Assembly (NCBI RefSeq): GCF_014208105.1
Contig: NZ_JACHMQ010000001.1
Location: 3,782,001 to 3,846,000, forward strand
DNA: 64,000 nucleotides
Origin: Actinomadura coerulea
GTDB lineage: Bacteria > Actinomycetota > Actinomycetes > Streptosporangiales > Streptosporangiaceae
Direction: 5' to 3'
Part shown: one piece after another, positions 8,718 through 17,437 of the stretch
How positions within the stretch are numbered: the stretch's first letter is position 1
Layout of the letters: every line of letters starts with the position of its first letter
Notes under the pieces: generated by a model
The model's input: the letters and a program-made list of their open reading frames with translations, nothing else
Databases searched by the model: none
What the model was told of the DNA's origin: nothing
Made by a program: the position numbers and the translations under genes

Positions 8718-8936
8718 GAACTTATCTCAAGATGTTCTCCTAAACAACTGGACAGAGTTTTCTAACCTCTAGAACACTTTCCCTCGAGCCGCTCCACCGC
8801 CGCCGTCACCCGTCCCACTCCCAGGACGGCGGCGCTCCCGGGCGCGCCCCGGCGGTGCCGGCCGCCGGGGCCGCCGCCCGGCGCCCTGGTCTCCCGTTCG
8901 CCGCGGCTCTTCTCCGCCGCGGCGCCGGGACCGGAC

Positions 8937-8972
8937 GCCGGCCCGTGCGCGGGGCCGCGCGCACGGGCCGGC
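8937..8972. terminator. Strong 15-bp hairpin downstream of the RecQ-like gene
   Basis: Perfect arms 8937-8951 and 8958-8972 flank a 6-nt loop, followed on the plus strand by CCGAAAAC. It lies about 225 nt after the helicase stop. A terminator is the simplest reading; no U-tract is present on the minus strand. Confidence 0.45.
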
Positions 8973-9195
8973 CCGAAAACGTCCCGCCCGCGCCCACGGG
9001 GGCGCGCGGGCGGCACACCCCCTCCGGGCAGGCATCGGGGCCCCGCAAGGGCCCCGGTGCAGCGCCCTGGTCGGCACCAGGGCACGCACTCACCACGGCG
9101 CCCGCTCCGCCAAGCCGGGACGGAGCGGCGGTGGGCCGGGCGCTGAGGTGCTGCGGGACGGGAGGCCGGATGGCAGGCGGAGCGTCGGCGCGGAG

Positions 9196-11289
9196 TCAGG
9201 TGGGGGTGGCCAGGACCAGGGGAAGGGTCGATCGGGCTCCCGCCTCCTTCAGAAGGCGGGTGGCCACGGTCATCGTCCAGCCGGTCTCTATGCGGTCGTC
9301 CACCAGCAGGATGTGGCCGGGATTGTCGGTCAGGGCCTCCGCCAGGTCGGTGGGGACGGTCAGGGTGTGCCAGACGGAACGCAGGCGCTGGGCGCTGTTG
9401 TGGCGGCGCGGCACGGGCTCGCCGACGGGGACCAGTTCGCCCAGGTAGGGAAGGCGGCCGATCTGGGCGATGCGCTGCCCGAACGTCGTCACCAGGCGGG
9501 GGCGAGAGCGGGAGCCGATGGTGACGACGCCGGTGGGGCGGGCCGCCCAGTCCCAGGCGGCGAGGACCTGGACGACGGCGTCCACCAGGTCGGCGGGGAC
9601 GTCGGTGTCGCCGGCGGCGAACAGGTCGCGCAGGCGGTTGCCCCAGCCGATGTCGGTGAGGCGGCCGAGCGCCCGGCCCGTCTCGGCCTGGAGCTCGGGC
9701 TTGATGCGACCGGACACGCCCAGGTCGTCCTTGACGCCGGTCGGCCACATGCGGCGGGGGGCGATGTCGACGCCGGGGCGGTGCAGGCGGTCGCGGGCGC
9801 GGGTCGCGCTCTCCTGGGTGACGTCGGTGGGCCAGTGGCGGCCGGTGCAGTTGTCGCAGCGGCCGCAGGGGGCCGCGTCGGGATCGTCCAGCTGGCGGCG
9901 CAGGAACTCCTCGCGGCAGCCGGAGGCGGCGATGTAGTCGAGCATCGCCTGCTGCTCGCGGCGGCGTTCGGCGGTGACGCGCTCGTAGCGCTCGCGGTCG
10001 TAGGACCAGGGCTCGCCCGTGGACGTCCAGCCGCCCTTGACGCGGCGGGCGGCGCCGTCGACGTCGAGGACCTTGAGCATCATCTCCAGGCGGGCCCGGT
10101 TGAGGTCGACCAGCGGCTCCAGGGCCGTGGTGGACAGCGGGCGGCCGGCCGAGTCCAGGACGTCCAGCGTGCTGCGGACGACGTGCTCCGGCGGGAAGGC
10201 GAGGCTCGCGAAGTAGGCCCAGATGTCGCGGTCCTCCCGGCCGGGCAGCAGGATCACCTCGGCGCGGTCGACACCGCGGCCCGCGCGTCCGATCTGCTGG
10301 TAGTAGGCCACCGGGGACTGCGGGGCGCCCACGTGGACGATGAACCCGAGGTCGGGCTTGTCGAAGCCCATGCCGAGGGCGCTGGTGGCGACGAGGGCCT
10401 TGAGCTTGTTGTCGTGCAGGTCGCGCTCGGCCTGGAGGCGTTCGGCCTGCTCGGTCTGGCCGGAGTAGGCGGCCACCTCGTAGCCGCGGTCACGGAGCCA
10501 CCCCGTGATCTCGTGGGCCGCCGCGACCGTGAGGGTGTAGATGATGCCGCTGCCCGGGAGGTCGCCCAGGTGCTCGCCCAGCCAGGCGATGCGCTGCTCG
10601 GCGGTGGGCAGGTTCACCACGGCGAGGTGCAGCGAGTCGCGTTCGAGGGGGCCGCGCAGGACCAGGGCGTCGTCGCCCGCGAGCTGCTCGGCGACGTCCT
10701 TGGTGACGCGGGCGTTGGCCGTCGCGGTGGTGGCGAGCACCGGGATGCCGGGGGGCAGGTCGGCCAGCAGGGTGCGCAGCCGCCGGTAGTCGGGGCGGAA
10801 GTCGTGGCCCCAGTCGGAGATGCAGTGCGCCTCGTCGACCACGACCAGCCCGGCGCCCGCGGCGAGCTTGGGCAGGACGAGATCGCGGAAGTCGGGGTTG
10901 TTGAGCCGCTCGGGGCTCACCAGCAGGACGTCGACCGCGCCCTCCTCGACCTCGGCGAAGACCTGGTCCCAGTCGCCGGTGTTGGAGGAGTTGATCGTGC
11001 GGGCGCGGATGCCCGCCCGGTCGGCGGCGTCGATCTGGTTGCGCATCAGCGCCAGCAGCGGCGAGACGATCACGGTCGGGCCGGCGCCGCGCTCGCGCAG
11101 CAGCCGGGTCGCCACGAAGTAGACGGCGGACTTGCCCCAGCCCGTCCGCTGGACGACGAGGGCGCGCCGCCGCTCGACGACGAGCGCGCTGATCGCCGTC
11201 CACTGGTCGTCGCGCAGGCGCGCGTGGTCACCGGCGAGGGCGCGCAGGCACCGCTCGGCCTCGTCGCGCAGACCGTCCGAAGAGCTCAT
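9196..11289 (-). CDS. RecQ-like ATP-dependent DNA helicase with C-terminal phosphoribosyltransferase-like domain
   Basis: This 697-residue superfamily 2 helicase has Walker A in RTGWGKSAVYF, the DEAH box with RecQ signature VVDEAHCISDWGHDFRPDYR, and motif VI YYQQIGRAGRG. A RecQ zinc-binding pattern (C-REEFLRRQLDDPDAAP-C-GR-C-DN-C, about residues 460-485) follows. The last roughly 130 residues are not RecQ-Ct or HRDC; they contain ILLVDDRIETGWTMTVATRLL, resembling the PRPP-binding loop of type I phosphoribosyltransferases. It probably unwinds DNA in repair or recombination; the role of the fused tail is unknown. The ATG at 11289 has AAGGA upstream. Confidence 0.88.
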   Translation of the reverse strand: MSSSDGLRDEAERCLRALAGDHARLRDDQWTAISALVVERRRALVVQRTGWGKSAVYFVATRLLRERGAGPTVIVSPLLALMRNQIDAADRAGIRARTINSSNTGDWDQVFAEVEEGAVDVLLVSPERLNNPDFRDLVLPKLAAGAGLVVVDEAHCISDWGHDFRPDYRRLRTLLADLPPGIPVLATTATANARVTKDVAEQLAGDDALVLRGPLERDSLHLAVVNLPTAEQRIAWLGEHLGDLPGSGIIYTLTVAAAHEITGWLRDRGYEVAAYSGQTEQAERLQAERDLHDNKLKALVATSALGMGFDKPDLGFIVHVGAPQSPVAYYQQIGRAGRGVDRAEVILLPGREDRDIWAYFASLAFPPEHVVRSTLDVLDSAGRPLSTTALEPLVDLNRARLEMMLKVLDVDGAARRVKGGWTSTGEPWSYDRERYERVTAERRREQQAMLDYIAASGCREEFLRRQLDDPDAAPCGRCDNCTGRHWPTDVTQESATRARDRLHRPGVDIAPRRMWPTGVKDDLGVSGRIKPELQAETGRALGRLTDIGWGNRLRDLFAAGDTDVPADLVDAVVQVLAAWDWAARPTGVVTIGSRSRPRLVTTFGQRIAQIGRLPYLGELVPVGEPVPRRHNSAQRLRSVWHTLTVPTDLAEALTDNPGHILLVDDRIETGWTMTVATRLLKEAGARSTLPLVLATPT

Positions 11290-11366
11290 GCGTCCTTGCT
11301 ACCAGTGCTTTGGAAGGCATCGCACCAGAATCGCGTTCTGTGGAGAAGGCTGAGGCAGGCCACGGA

Positions 11367-11394
11367 TTGGGGACACCTGGCCGGTGGGTAGCCT
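11367..11394 (+). promoter_or_regulatory. Predicted promoter of the ThrE-like gene
   Basis: TTGGGG at 11367-11372 and TAGCCT at 11389-11394 are separated by 16 bp, giving a transcript start near 11401 and a leader of about 40 nt before the ATG at 11441. Confidence 0.4.
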
Positions 11395-11440
11395 GCCAGT
11401 CAAGATCGGTTCATGGGCGGGAAGGAACATCGGCGGGTGT

Positions 11441-12811
11441 ATGGGCGCGGCTGAACGCTTGCGGCGGACATGGCAGGTCCTCATGGACGGGTCGCCCCCG
11501 GAACCGCCAGAAGACGAGCCCGGTGAGATCGTCGACCCGCGGGCCATCGACCTCGTCCTGCGGGTGGGCGAGCTCCTCCTGGCCAGCGGCGAGACCACCG
11601 AGCGCGTGAACGAGGCCATGCTCGGCCTGGGCGTGGCCTACGAGCTCCCCCGATGCGAGGTGCAGGTCACACTGACGAGCATCCTCGTCTCGGCGCACCC
11701 GGGAGGGGGCGCGGCGCCGATGACCAGCGCGCGTTCCATCCGCCGGCGGACCCCGGCCTACTGGCGGCTCACCGCGCTGCACCAGCTCGTCCAGGACGCG
11801 TCCATCGGCATGCTCGAACTGGAGGAGGCCCACAAGCGGCTCGCGGAGATCAAAAGGGGCGGCCCCCCGTACCCGACCTGGCTGCTGGTGGTGTCCCTCG
11901 GGCTCATCGCCGCCTCGGGCAGCGTGCTGTCCGGCGGCGGACCCCTGGTGGCGACCACCGCGTTCGTCGCCACGATGCTGGGCGACCGCACGGCCGCCGC
12001 GCTCGCGCGCCGCGGCATCGCGGAGTTCTTCCAGCTCACGGTGGCCGCCGCGATCGGCGCGGCGGCGGCCGCGGTGGTGGTGGCGATGGGCAACCCCGGC
12101 CAGGCCGCCACGATCGTCACCGGCTCGATCCTGGCGCTGCTTCCGGGACGTCCGCTGGTGGCGAGCATCCAGGACGGCATCACCGGGGATCTGGTGAGCG
12201 CCGGGGCGCGGGTGCTGGAGGTCTTCTTCATGATCGCGGCGATCGTCGCCGGGCTGGGCGCCGTCGTGTACGTCGGGGTCAGCCTGGGCGTGCCGATCGA
12301 CGTCCGGCACCTGCCGACCCCGTCGGCGAACCTGGAGCCCGTCGCCGTCATCGCCGCCGCCGCCATCTCGCTGACGTTCGCGGTGTCCCTGGCCGCCCCG
12401 CGGGACGTGCTGACCACCGTCGCCCTGGGCGGCGCGCTGATCTGGGTGCTCTTCGTGCTGGCCCGCGGATGGCACGTTCCACCGGTGCTGGCCGCCGCCG
12501 TGGCCGCCACCATCGTCGGCGTGATGGCGAGCTGGCTCGCCCGCAGGCACGGGGAGCCCGTCATGCCGTTCGTGGTGCCCGCCATCGGCCCGCTGCTGCC
12601 CGGGACGGCGCTCTACCGGGGCATGGTCGAGCTGAACACCGGTTCGCCCCAGGCGGGCGTGCTGAGCCTCATCGGAGCGGTGTCCGTGGCGCTCGCCCTC
12701 GGCGCCGGAGTGAACCTCGGCGGCGAACTCGTCCGCGCGTTCCAGCACGTCGGCCTGAGCGCGTCCGGCCGCTGGGCCCGCCCCGCCGCCCGCCGGACCC
12801 GCGGCTTCTGA
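11441..12811 (+). CDS. Threonine/serine exporter family protein (ThrE-like)
   Basis: This 456-residue membrane protein has the two-part organisation of the ThrE/YjjP-YjjB family in one chain. A cytoplasmic hydrophilic N-terminal part (VLRVGELLLASGETTERVNEAMLGLG, EVQVTLTSILVSAH) is followed by about ten hydrophobic helices from residue 140 to 440, with the second module near MPFVVPAIGPLLPGTALYRGM. The family exports small amino acids by secondary transport. The ATG at 11441 is chosen; an in-frame GTG at 11384 would add 19 residues but overlaps a promoter-like TTGGGG-N16-TAGCCT at 11367-11394. The ribosome site (GGCGGG) is weak, so the start is uncertain. Confidence 0.85.
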   Translation: MGAAERLRRTWQVLMDGSPPEPPEDEPGEIVDPRAIDLVLRVGELLLASGETTERVNEAMLGLGVAYELPRCEVQVTLTSILVSAHPGGGAAPMTSARSIRRRTPAYWRLTALHQLVQDASIGMLELEEAHKRLAEIKRGGPPYPTWLLVVSLGLIAASGSVLSGGGPLVATTAFVATMLGDRTAAALARRGIAEFFQLTVAAAIGAAAAAVVVAMGNPGQAATIVTGSILALLPGRPLVASIQDGITGDLVSAGARVLEVFFMIAAIVAGLGAVVYVGVSLGVPIDVRHLPTPSANLEPVAVIAAAAISLTFAVSLAAPRDVLTTVALGGALIWVLFVLARGWHVPPVLAAAVAATIVGVMASWLARRHGEPVMPFVVPAIGPLLPGTALYRGMVELNTGSPQAGVLSLIGAVSVALALGAGVNLGGELVRAFQHVGLSASGRWARPAARRTRGF

Positions 12812-12812
12812 C

Positions 12813-12837
12813 CCCCGCGCCGGTCCCGCCGGCGGGG
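12813..12837 (+). terminator. Hairpin after the ThrE-like gene
   Basis: Arms CCCCGCGCCGG and CCGGCGGGG pair with a 2-nt bulge immediately after the stop codon and are followed by TTCTGT. This is a modest intrinsic terminator candidate. Confidence 0.4.
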
Positions 12838-12856
12838 TTCTGTCGGTGGCGGGGGT

Positions 12857-12862
12857 TACGTT
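12857..12862 (+). promoter_or_regulatory. Predicted -10 element (TACGTT) for a leaderless transcript
   Basis: TACGTT lies 6 nt before the ATG at 12869, so transcription should begin at or next to the start codon. Confidence 0.5.
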
Positions 12863-12868
12863 CGCCGC

Positions 12869-13195
12869 ATGTACCGACAGGGAGACGTCCTGATCCTTCC
12901 CGTGCCCGAGGAGACGGTTCCGCGGTCCGTCCGCGAACTGCCGCCGTCCCCGCGCGACGGCCGGGGCCGCATGGTGCTCGCCCTCGGCGAGGCCACCGGG
13001 CACGCGCACGCGCTGGCCGCGCCGGGCACGCTGCTGCGCACCCCCGATCCGCTCGTGCCCGACCACCTGCACCTGCCGTCCGGCGGGCGCCTGGTGCACG
13101 AGGAGCACGCGGCGATCACGCTGCCCAAGGGCTGGTACCGGGTGGTCCGCCAACGCGAGTACGTGCCCGGTTCCGTCCGCGTCGTGGCCGACTGA
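12869..13195 (+). CDS. Conserved small protein of unknown function, paired with DUF6745 protein
   Basis: The 108-residue product begins MYRQGDVLILPVPEE and ends in a beta-rich part with GHAHAL, HLHLPSGG and ITLPKGWYRVVRQREYVPGS. Several His residues (GHAHA, HLHL, EEHAA) could bind metal, but no catalytic signature is recognised. There is no ribosome site; a -10-like TACGTT 6 nt upstream suggests leaderless translation. The DUF6745 gene follows after 9 nt with its own strong ribosome site, so the two are co-transcribed. Confidence 0.75.
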   Translation: MYRQGDVLILPVPEETVPRSVRELPPSPRDGRGRMVLALGEATGHAHALAAPGTLLRTPDPLVPDHLHLPSGGRLVHEEHAAITLPKGWYRVVRQREYVPGSVRVVAD

Positions 13196-13204
13196 GGAGG
13201 CGGG

Positions 13205-14365
13205 ATGCCGACCGGAACGGTACGCGAGACGCACTTCGTCGTCGGCGACTGGCAGGCGGCGGGGTTCGCCACCGGCCCCGCCGACCGGGCCCGTGCCGAG
13301 GCGGGCGTGGCCGCGGCCTACGCCTCCGCCGGGCTGAAGCCCCCCGAGCGGTACCTGTGGGTACCCTCCCCCGCGCGCGGCGCCGTCGCGGCGGCCGTGA
13401 TCGCCGGGCACGGGGAGGCGCTGGAGGCGGCGGGGCTGGACGACCTCCTCGAACAGGCCCGCACCGACCTCACCGACCTCGGTGACCTCACGGCCGGGCC
13501 GAGCGTCCTGACGGACGTGCGCACCCGCCCCTGGGAGGCCGAGCGTGCGGCGGCATGTTCCGAGCAGGGGCCGGAGCAGTGGCCGCGCACGTGGGCCGAC
13601 ACCGGCGGGCTCCTGTGGGACCAGGTGCAGTCACTGGTCGCGCGCGTGCGCGGGGCGTGCGGCGAGCAGGCGACCGGCCGGTCCCTCGGTGCGCGGAGAA
13701 GGCGGTCGACCCGGGAGAAGCGCGAGGCCGAAGCGCTGCTGCGCGCGGCCACGCTCGACGCCGTCCTGGGCCAGCACGACGCGCCGTGGCTGGCGTTGTT
13801 CGAGTCGCTCGGACGGCTCGACGGCCCGCTGACCGGCCTGGCGGAGGTGGCGCGGTCCGCCGGCTGGTGGTGGCCCTACGAGCGGCTGGTGATCCTGTCG
13901 GAGCGGCCGAGCGAGCTGTACCGCGACGAGCCCGGGCGGCTGCACCGCGCTGACGGCCCCGCCCTCGCCTACCCTGACGGGTTCGCGCTGCACGCCTGGC
14001 GCGGCATGCCGATCCCGGCCGGCTTCGTCGCGTCGCTGAAGAACCTGACGCCCGACCGCATCTCCTCCGAGCAGAACGCCGAGCTGCGCCGCGTGATGCT
14101 GGAGATCTTCGGTTACGACCGGTACCTGGCCGAGACCGGTGCGCGCCCCCTGCACCGGGACGAGACGGGCGTGCTGTGGTCGATCGAGCTGCCGGGCGAC
14201 GAGCCGGTGGTCATGGTCGAGGTGGTCAACTCCACCCCCGAGCCAGACGGAACCCACCGCACCTACTACCTGCGCGTCCCGCCGGACACCCGTACGGCGC
14301 GCGCGGGCGTCGCGTGGACGTTCGGCGTCGACGAGGCCGACTACCACCCCGAGAAGCAGACCTGA
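13205..14365 (+). CDS. DUF6745 domain-containing protein
   Basis: This 386-residue protein carries the DUF6745 pattern. It has an alpha-helical N-terminal half with WWWPYERLVILSERP and a repeat-like core GRLHRADGPALAYPDGFALHAWRGMPIPAG, followed by ISSEQNAELRRVMLEIFGYDRYL. No catalytic motif is recognised, and it is predicted to be soluble. The ATG at 13205 follows GAGGAGG. It converges on the STM4011-STM4015 operon with a shared terminator between them. Whether the two modules cooperate is untested. Confidence 0.75.
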   Translation: MPTGTVRETHFVVGDWQAAGFATGPADRARAEAGVAAAYASAGLKPPERYLWVPSPARGAVAAAVIAGHGEALEAAGLDDLLEQARTDLTDLGDLTAGPSVLTDVRTRPWEAERAAACSEQGPEQWPRTWADTGGLLWDQVQSLVARVRGACGEQATGRSLGARRRRSTREKREAEALLRAATLDAVLGQHDAPWLALFESLGRLDGPLTGLAEVARSAGWWWPYERLVILSERPSELYRDEPGRLHRADGPALAYPDGFALHAWRGMPIPAGFVASLKNLTPDRISSEQNAELRRVMLEIFGYDRYLAETGARPLHRDETGVLWSIELPGDEPVVMVEVVNSTPEPDGTHRTYYLRVPPDTRTARAGVAWTFGVDEADYHPEKQT

Positions 14366-14369
14366 CCCG

Positions 14370-14407
14370 GGGGCCGGTTCCGACGATCGCCTGTCCGAAC
14401 CGGCCCC
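14370..14407. terminator. Bidirectional terminator between DUF6745 gene and STM4011 operon
   Basis: Perfect 11-bp arms (GGGGCCGGTTC at 14370-14380 and GAACCGGCCCC at 14397-14407) surround a 16-nt loop that can add three inner pairs. It lies between convergent genes. Confidence 0.7.
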
Positions 14408-14513
14408 GTCTCGCCTCACTGATCCCCCAGCTCGGAGAGCGCCCGGATCGGCGCCTCACTCGCCGCCCGCTACACCAGCGGTCCGGGTGGGCGGAGCGGG
14501 CGGTCCGTGCAGG

Positions 14514-15368
14514 TCAGGGCTGGTCGAACAGGGCGGGGATTCGTTCGAGGATGCCGTCGGCGAAGGTGTCGTAGAGGCCGAGGGGTTCGAGGTGCACGTA
14601 GCCGATGTGGCAGTCGCACGTGTCGAGAGGGCACGGGCGCGGCGCCAGGGCGGCACGGAACGAGCCGTCGTAGAGGTTCCCCAGGACGGACGGGACGAAA
14701 TGGCAGCGGCGCACCGTGCCGTCGCCGTCCACGGACACGACCGTGTCGCCCGTCCGGCAGGGCAGGCCGCGGCTGGCGTGCGGGCGGCGGCTCACGGGGA
14801 ACAGCGGGTCGATCTCGGTCCAGGAGGCGGCCTCGGCGTCGTCGTAGGTGCGTCCCTCGGCCGCGTTGACCCAGAGATATGTTCCGGCGGGAAGGTCGGA
14901 CCGGAGGCGGCGGGCGGCGTCGAGATGCTCCGGCTGGCCGACGATACCGACGCTGAAGCGGACCCCTCGCTCCGCGAGGTCCCGGCATTTGCCAAGGAAC
15001 CGCTCGTAGGGAACCTGGCCGGGGTGGTAGGTCGCCCACAGCGCCAGCCGTGTGGGGTCGGCGCCGGCCGTCCACGACACGCGGTGGCTGAGGTTCGTCT
15101 GGATCGCGACCCGGTCGACGTGCGGAAGGTGGCTGAGGTCGGTCAGGGCGCGCCGGTACCAGGAGCGGACGAGCCCTTCCCCCCACGGCGTGAAGAGGAC
15201 CGAGACGCGGTGGCCGCAGCGCGACACCCACTCCGTGAAGCGTTCGAGGGCGGCGCGGTCGGCGCGGAGCTGCTCCGGGGTGTCGCGGCGCTTGGCGAAC
15301 GGGCAGTACGGGCAGTCGTAGTCGCAACTGGCGAGCGGCCCCCGGTAGAGGATCGTCAGATGGTCCAT
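14514..15368 (-). CDS. STM4011 family radical SAM protein
   Basis: This 284-residue radical S-adenosylmethionine enzyme has the iron-sulfur motif CDYDCPYC (CxxxCxxC) near residue 15. A Cys-rich C-terminal tail (GLPCRTGDTVVSVDGDGTVRRC, then RPCPLDTCDCHIGY) resembles a short SPASM-like auxiliary cluster site. It matches the uncharacterised STM4011 family. The ATG at 15368 directly abuts the TAG stop of the STM4012-type gene (0-nt spacing), so it is the last gene of the six-gene operon. The substrate is unknown; a SPASM-like tail is often associated with peptide or protein modification, which is inference here. Confidence 0.88.
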   Translation of the reverse strand: MDHLTILYRGPLASCDYDCPYCPFAKRRDTPEQLRADRAALERFTEWVSRCGHRVSVLFTPWGEGLVRSWYRRALTDLSHLPHVDRVAIQTNLSHRVSWTAGADPTRLALWATYHPGQVPYERFLGKCRDLAERGVRFSVGIVGQPEHLDAARRLRSDLPAGTYLWVNAAEGRTYDDAEAASWTEIDPLFPVSRRPHASRGLPCRTGDTVVSVDGDGTVRRCHFVPSVLGNLYDGSFRAALAPRPCPLDTCDCHIGYVHLEPLGLYDTFADGILERIPALFDQP

Positions 15369-16649
15369 CTACCGCGCCTCGTAGGACGCCATCAGCGCCT
15401 GCACGCTCGATGAGAAGAGCGCCGGTCCGATGGCGTCGGAGTAGGCGAGCCCTTCGGGGGACAGCCGGAGCACGGTCTCGGAACTCTCCAGCCATCCACG
15501 TTCGGCGAACGGCTTCAGGTCAGCGGGAAAGTCGTCCATCGGGTCGCTTCCGAAGCGCGCGCGGTAGGCGCGCAGGTCGACGCCAGTAGCTTGCAGGAGG
15601 GACTGGACGAGATGCCGCCTGCGGCGTTCCTCGTCGTCCAGTGTGAAGCCGACGCGGGCAGTGGTGAAGTCGGTCTCGCGCACGTAGTCGTCGATAATGG
15701 AACGCACCTGCCCGGCTCCGACCGCGTACTCGAACGAGTAGTGGAGGCGGGAGGTGTAGGAGCGTGCTCCGCAGCCCAGGCCGACCATGCCGTCGGTCTG
15801 GCAGCAGTACTCCGTGCCGCCCGCGCCTGAGGACGGCAGCCGGAACATCCGCATCGACACCTGCTCGTAGCCTTCGCCGAGAAGGTGGTCGCGGCCGAGC
15901 CTGTAGAGGGTGAGGCGCTGGTCGTCCCAGTCTTGGGCGCGGCGTCCGAGGCCGGTCAGCGGGCGGACGTAGAGCGGGTACAGGTAGATCTCCTCAGGAC
16001 GCCAAGTGAGAGCGGCGTTCAAGGAGTGCAGCCACGTCGCGGGCGTCTGGCCGTCGATGCCGTAGATGAGGTCGATGTTGAGGATCGGGAACCCCACGGC
16101 GCGGATGCGGTCCAGCGCGGCCTCCACGTCGGCGCGCTTCTGCGGCCGGACGGCCGCGCGCGCCTCCTCGTCCAGGAAGCTCTGCACACCGATGGAGACG
16201 CGGGTGGTGCCGTGTTCGGCGAGGACGGTCAGCCGGTCGGTGGTGGCGGTCGCCGGGGACGTCTCCACGCCCAGCGGGATCGACCCGAACCCGGGGAACC
16301 GTCCGGCGATCGCGCACAGCCGTTCCAGCTCGGACGCGGTGAAGTAGGTCGGCGTCCCTCCGCCGAAGGCCGCGGTGGCGAAGGCGGCGCCGTCCAGGGC
16401 GTCGAGGACGGCGGTCGCCTGGCGGTCGAGCGCGTCCAGGTAGGCGCCGGTCAGTTCCTCGGGCGCGCCGGTGCGGGTGAAGAGGTTGCAGAAGCCGCAC
16501 CGCATCTCGCAGAAGGGGATGTGCAGGTACAGGAAGAGCGCGTCGAGCGGCTCCCCCGCCCATACGTCACCCAGCCCGGGTGCCGGTCGCAGCGGACGGT
16601 AGGCGGTCTTGTGCGGGTAGGCGTACACGTACGCCTGGTAAGGATTCAC
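15369..16649 (-). CDS. STM4012 family radical SAM protein (HemW/HemN-like fold)
   Basis: This 426-residue radical SAM protein has CEMRCGFCNLF (CxxxCxxC) near residue 57, a glycine-rich FGGGTPTYF SAM-binding segment, and the layout of HemN/HemW relatives (SIGVQSF, NIDLIYGIDGQTPATW). It matches the STM4012 family rather than true coproporphyrinogen oxidase. The GTG at 16649 overlaps the previous stop as GTGA. Its constant company of STM4011, 4013, 4014 and 4015 proteins suggests sequential action on one unknown substrate. Confidence 0.88.
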   Translation of the reverse strand: MNPYQAYVYAYPHKTAYRPLRPAPGLGDVWAGEPLDALFLYLHIPFCEMRCGFCNLFTRTGAPEELTGAYLDALDRQATAVLDALDGAAFATAAFGGGTPTYFTASELERLCAIAGRFPGFGSIPLGVETSPATATTDRLTVLAEHGTTRVSIGVQSFLDEEARAAVRPQKRADVEAALDRIRAVGFPILNIDLIYGIDGQTPATWLHSLNAALTWRPEEIYLYPLYVRPLTGLGRRAQDWDDQRLTLYRLGRDHLLGEGYEQVSMRMFRLPSSGAGGTEYCCQTDGMVGLGCGARSYTSRLHYSFEYAVGAGQVRSIIDDYVRETDFTTARVGFTLDDEERRRRHLVQSLLQATGVDLRAYRARFGSDPMDDFPADLKPFAERGWLESSETVLRLSPEGLAYSDAIGPALFSSSVQALMASYEAR

Positions 16650-17437
16650 GGCAGAACGAACTCCCCGTACGGAACGGTCCAGACGACTTCGTGGCCGATG
16701 CGGTGGCCCGTGTGGCCGTCCTCGCCGTACGCCGTCCCGTGGTCGGAGCAGACGATGACGAAGCACGGGCGGCGCATCAGCCCGAACAACCGGCCGATGT
16801 GCGCGTCGACATGGCGGAGGGCGGCGGCGTGACTCGCACGGGTGTCGCCGTTCGAGTTCGTGGCGCCGTCCAGGTGGAACCAGTTGGGCTGGTGCAGGGA
16901 CGCGACGTTCAGCAGCAGGAACAGGCGCCGTTCGGCAGGCAGCCGCGCCATGATCTCGGCGATCCGGTCGATCTGGTTGGGCAGCGACTCCGGGTCGGTC
17001 ACGCCGAACGCGCGCTCCCAGTGGCTCTCGGCGAAGAGGGACGGCAGCGCCGACCCGAGCGGTGTCAGCTTGTTGAAGAACCCGACGCCGCCCACGCAGA
17101 CCGTGTGGTAACCCGCAGAGGCAAGGCCCGTCGGCAGGTCGGCGGCGTCGAACGTCCACGTGCCGGGAGCGGTGGTCTCACTGCCCGGGAAGGCGCCGGC
17201 GAACAGGCGCGGATGCGGGCCGGGCGACGCGGGCGTCGGCAGGAAGCCGGCCAGCATCGCCGCGTGCGCGGCGTAGGTGAAACTTCCGGGGGTGTGGCGG
17301 CGCTCCCAGCGGCCTTCCGGGAGCAGCCCGGTGAGCGTGGGCGTCTCCCCCGCCGCGGCCAGTTCGGCGGCCACGTCGTAGCGAAGGGTGTCGAGAGTCA
17401 CCAGCAGCACGTCGTGGCTGCCGATGACCTGATTCAT
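16646..17437 (-). CDS. STM4013/SEN3800 family hydrolase (alkaline phosphatase superfamily)
   Basis: This 263-residue protein shows the alkaline phosphatase/sulfatase fold: LLVTLDTLRYDVA holds a metal Asp, TPGSFTYAAHAAMLAGFLP spans the nucleophile region, and VIVCSDHGTAYGEDGHTGHRIGH carries the Asp-His metal ligands. It lacks the Cys-x-Pro-x-Arg of formylglycine sulfatases, so a phosphatase, phosphodiesterase or phosphotransferase reaction is more likely. The ATG at 17437 forms an ATGA overlap with the preceding stop; an ATG three codons earlier at 17446 is the alternative. Confidence 0.85.
   Translation of the reverse strand: MNQVIGSHDVLLVTLDTLRYDVAAELAAAGETPTLTGLLPEGRWERRHTPGSFTYAAHAAMLAGFLPTPASPGPHPRLFAGAFPGSETTAPGTWTFDAADLPTGLASAGYHTVCVGGVGFFNKLTPLGSALPSLFAESHWERAFGVTDPESLPNQIDRIAEIMARLPAERRLFLLLNVASLHQPNWFHLDGATNSNGDTRASHAAALRHVDAHIGRLFGLMRRPCFVIVCSDHGTAYGEDGHTGHRIGHEVVWTVPYGEFVLP

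Larger units (their letters stand above)
8646..9195. other. 550-bp intergenic region with promoter and a hairpin cluster
   Basis: No convincing gene is present; the open frames here are low-complexity Arg/Pro/Ala products of GC-rich DNA. The left 120 bp is relatively AT-rich and should hold the LysR-type gene promoter. The right part, downstream of the RecQ-like gene, has three strong hairpins: a 15-bp perfect stem at 8937-8972, an 8-bp stem at 9036-9056 and a 7-bp stem at 9065-9082. These may terminate the helicase transcript or belong to a structured RNA. Confidence 0.6.

Noticed and set aside
8855..9448. 197-codon plus-strand frame in the intergenic region
   Set aside because: It is Arg/Ala/Gly/Pro-rich, crosses strong hairpins, lacks a ribosome site and runs antisense into the helicase gene.
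9148..11391. 747-codon plus-strand frame antisense to the RecQ-like gene
   Set aside because: Its composition (Gly/Ala/Val/Asp-rich, no motif) is a shadow of the helicase codons.
15369..16649. Annotation as oxygen-independent coproporphyrinogen III oxidase
   Set aside because: The fold is similar, but the gene context and family match STM4012, and no heme genes are nearby.
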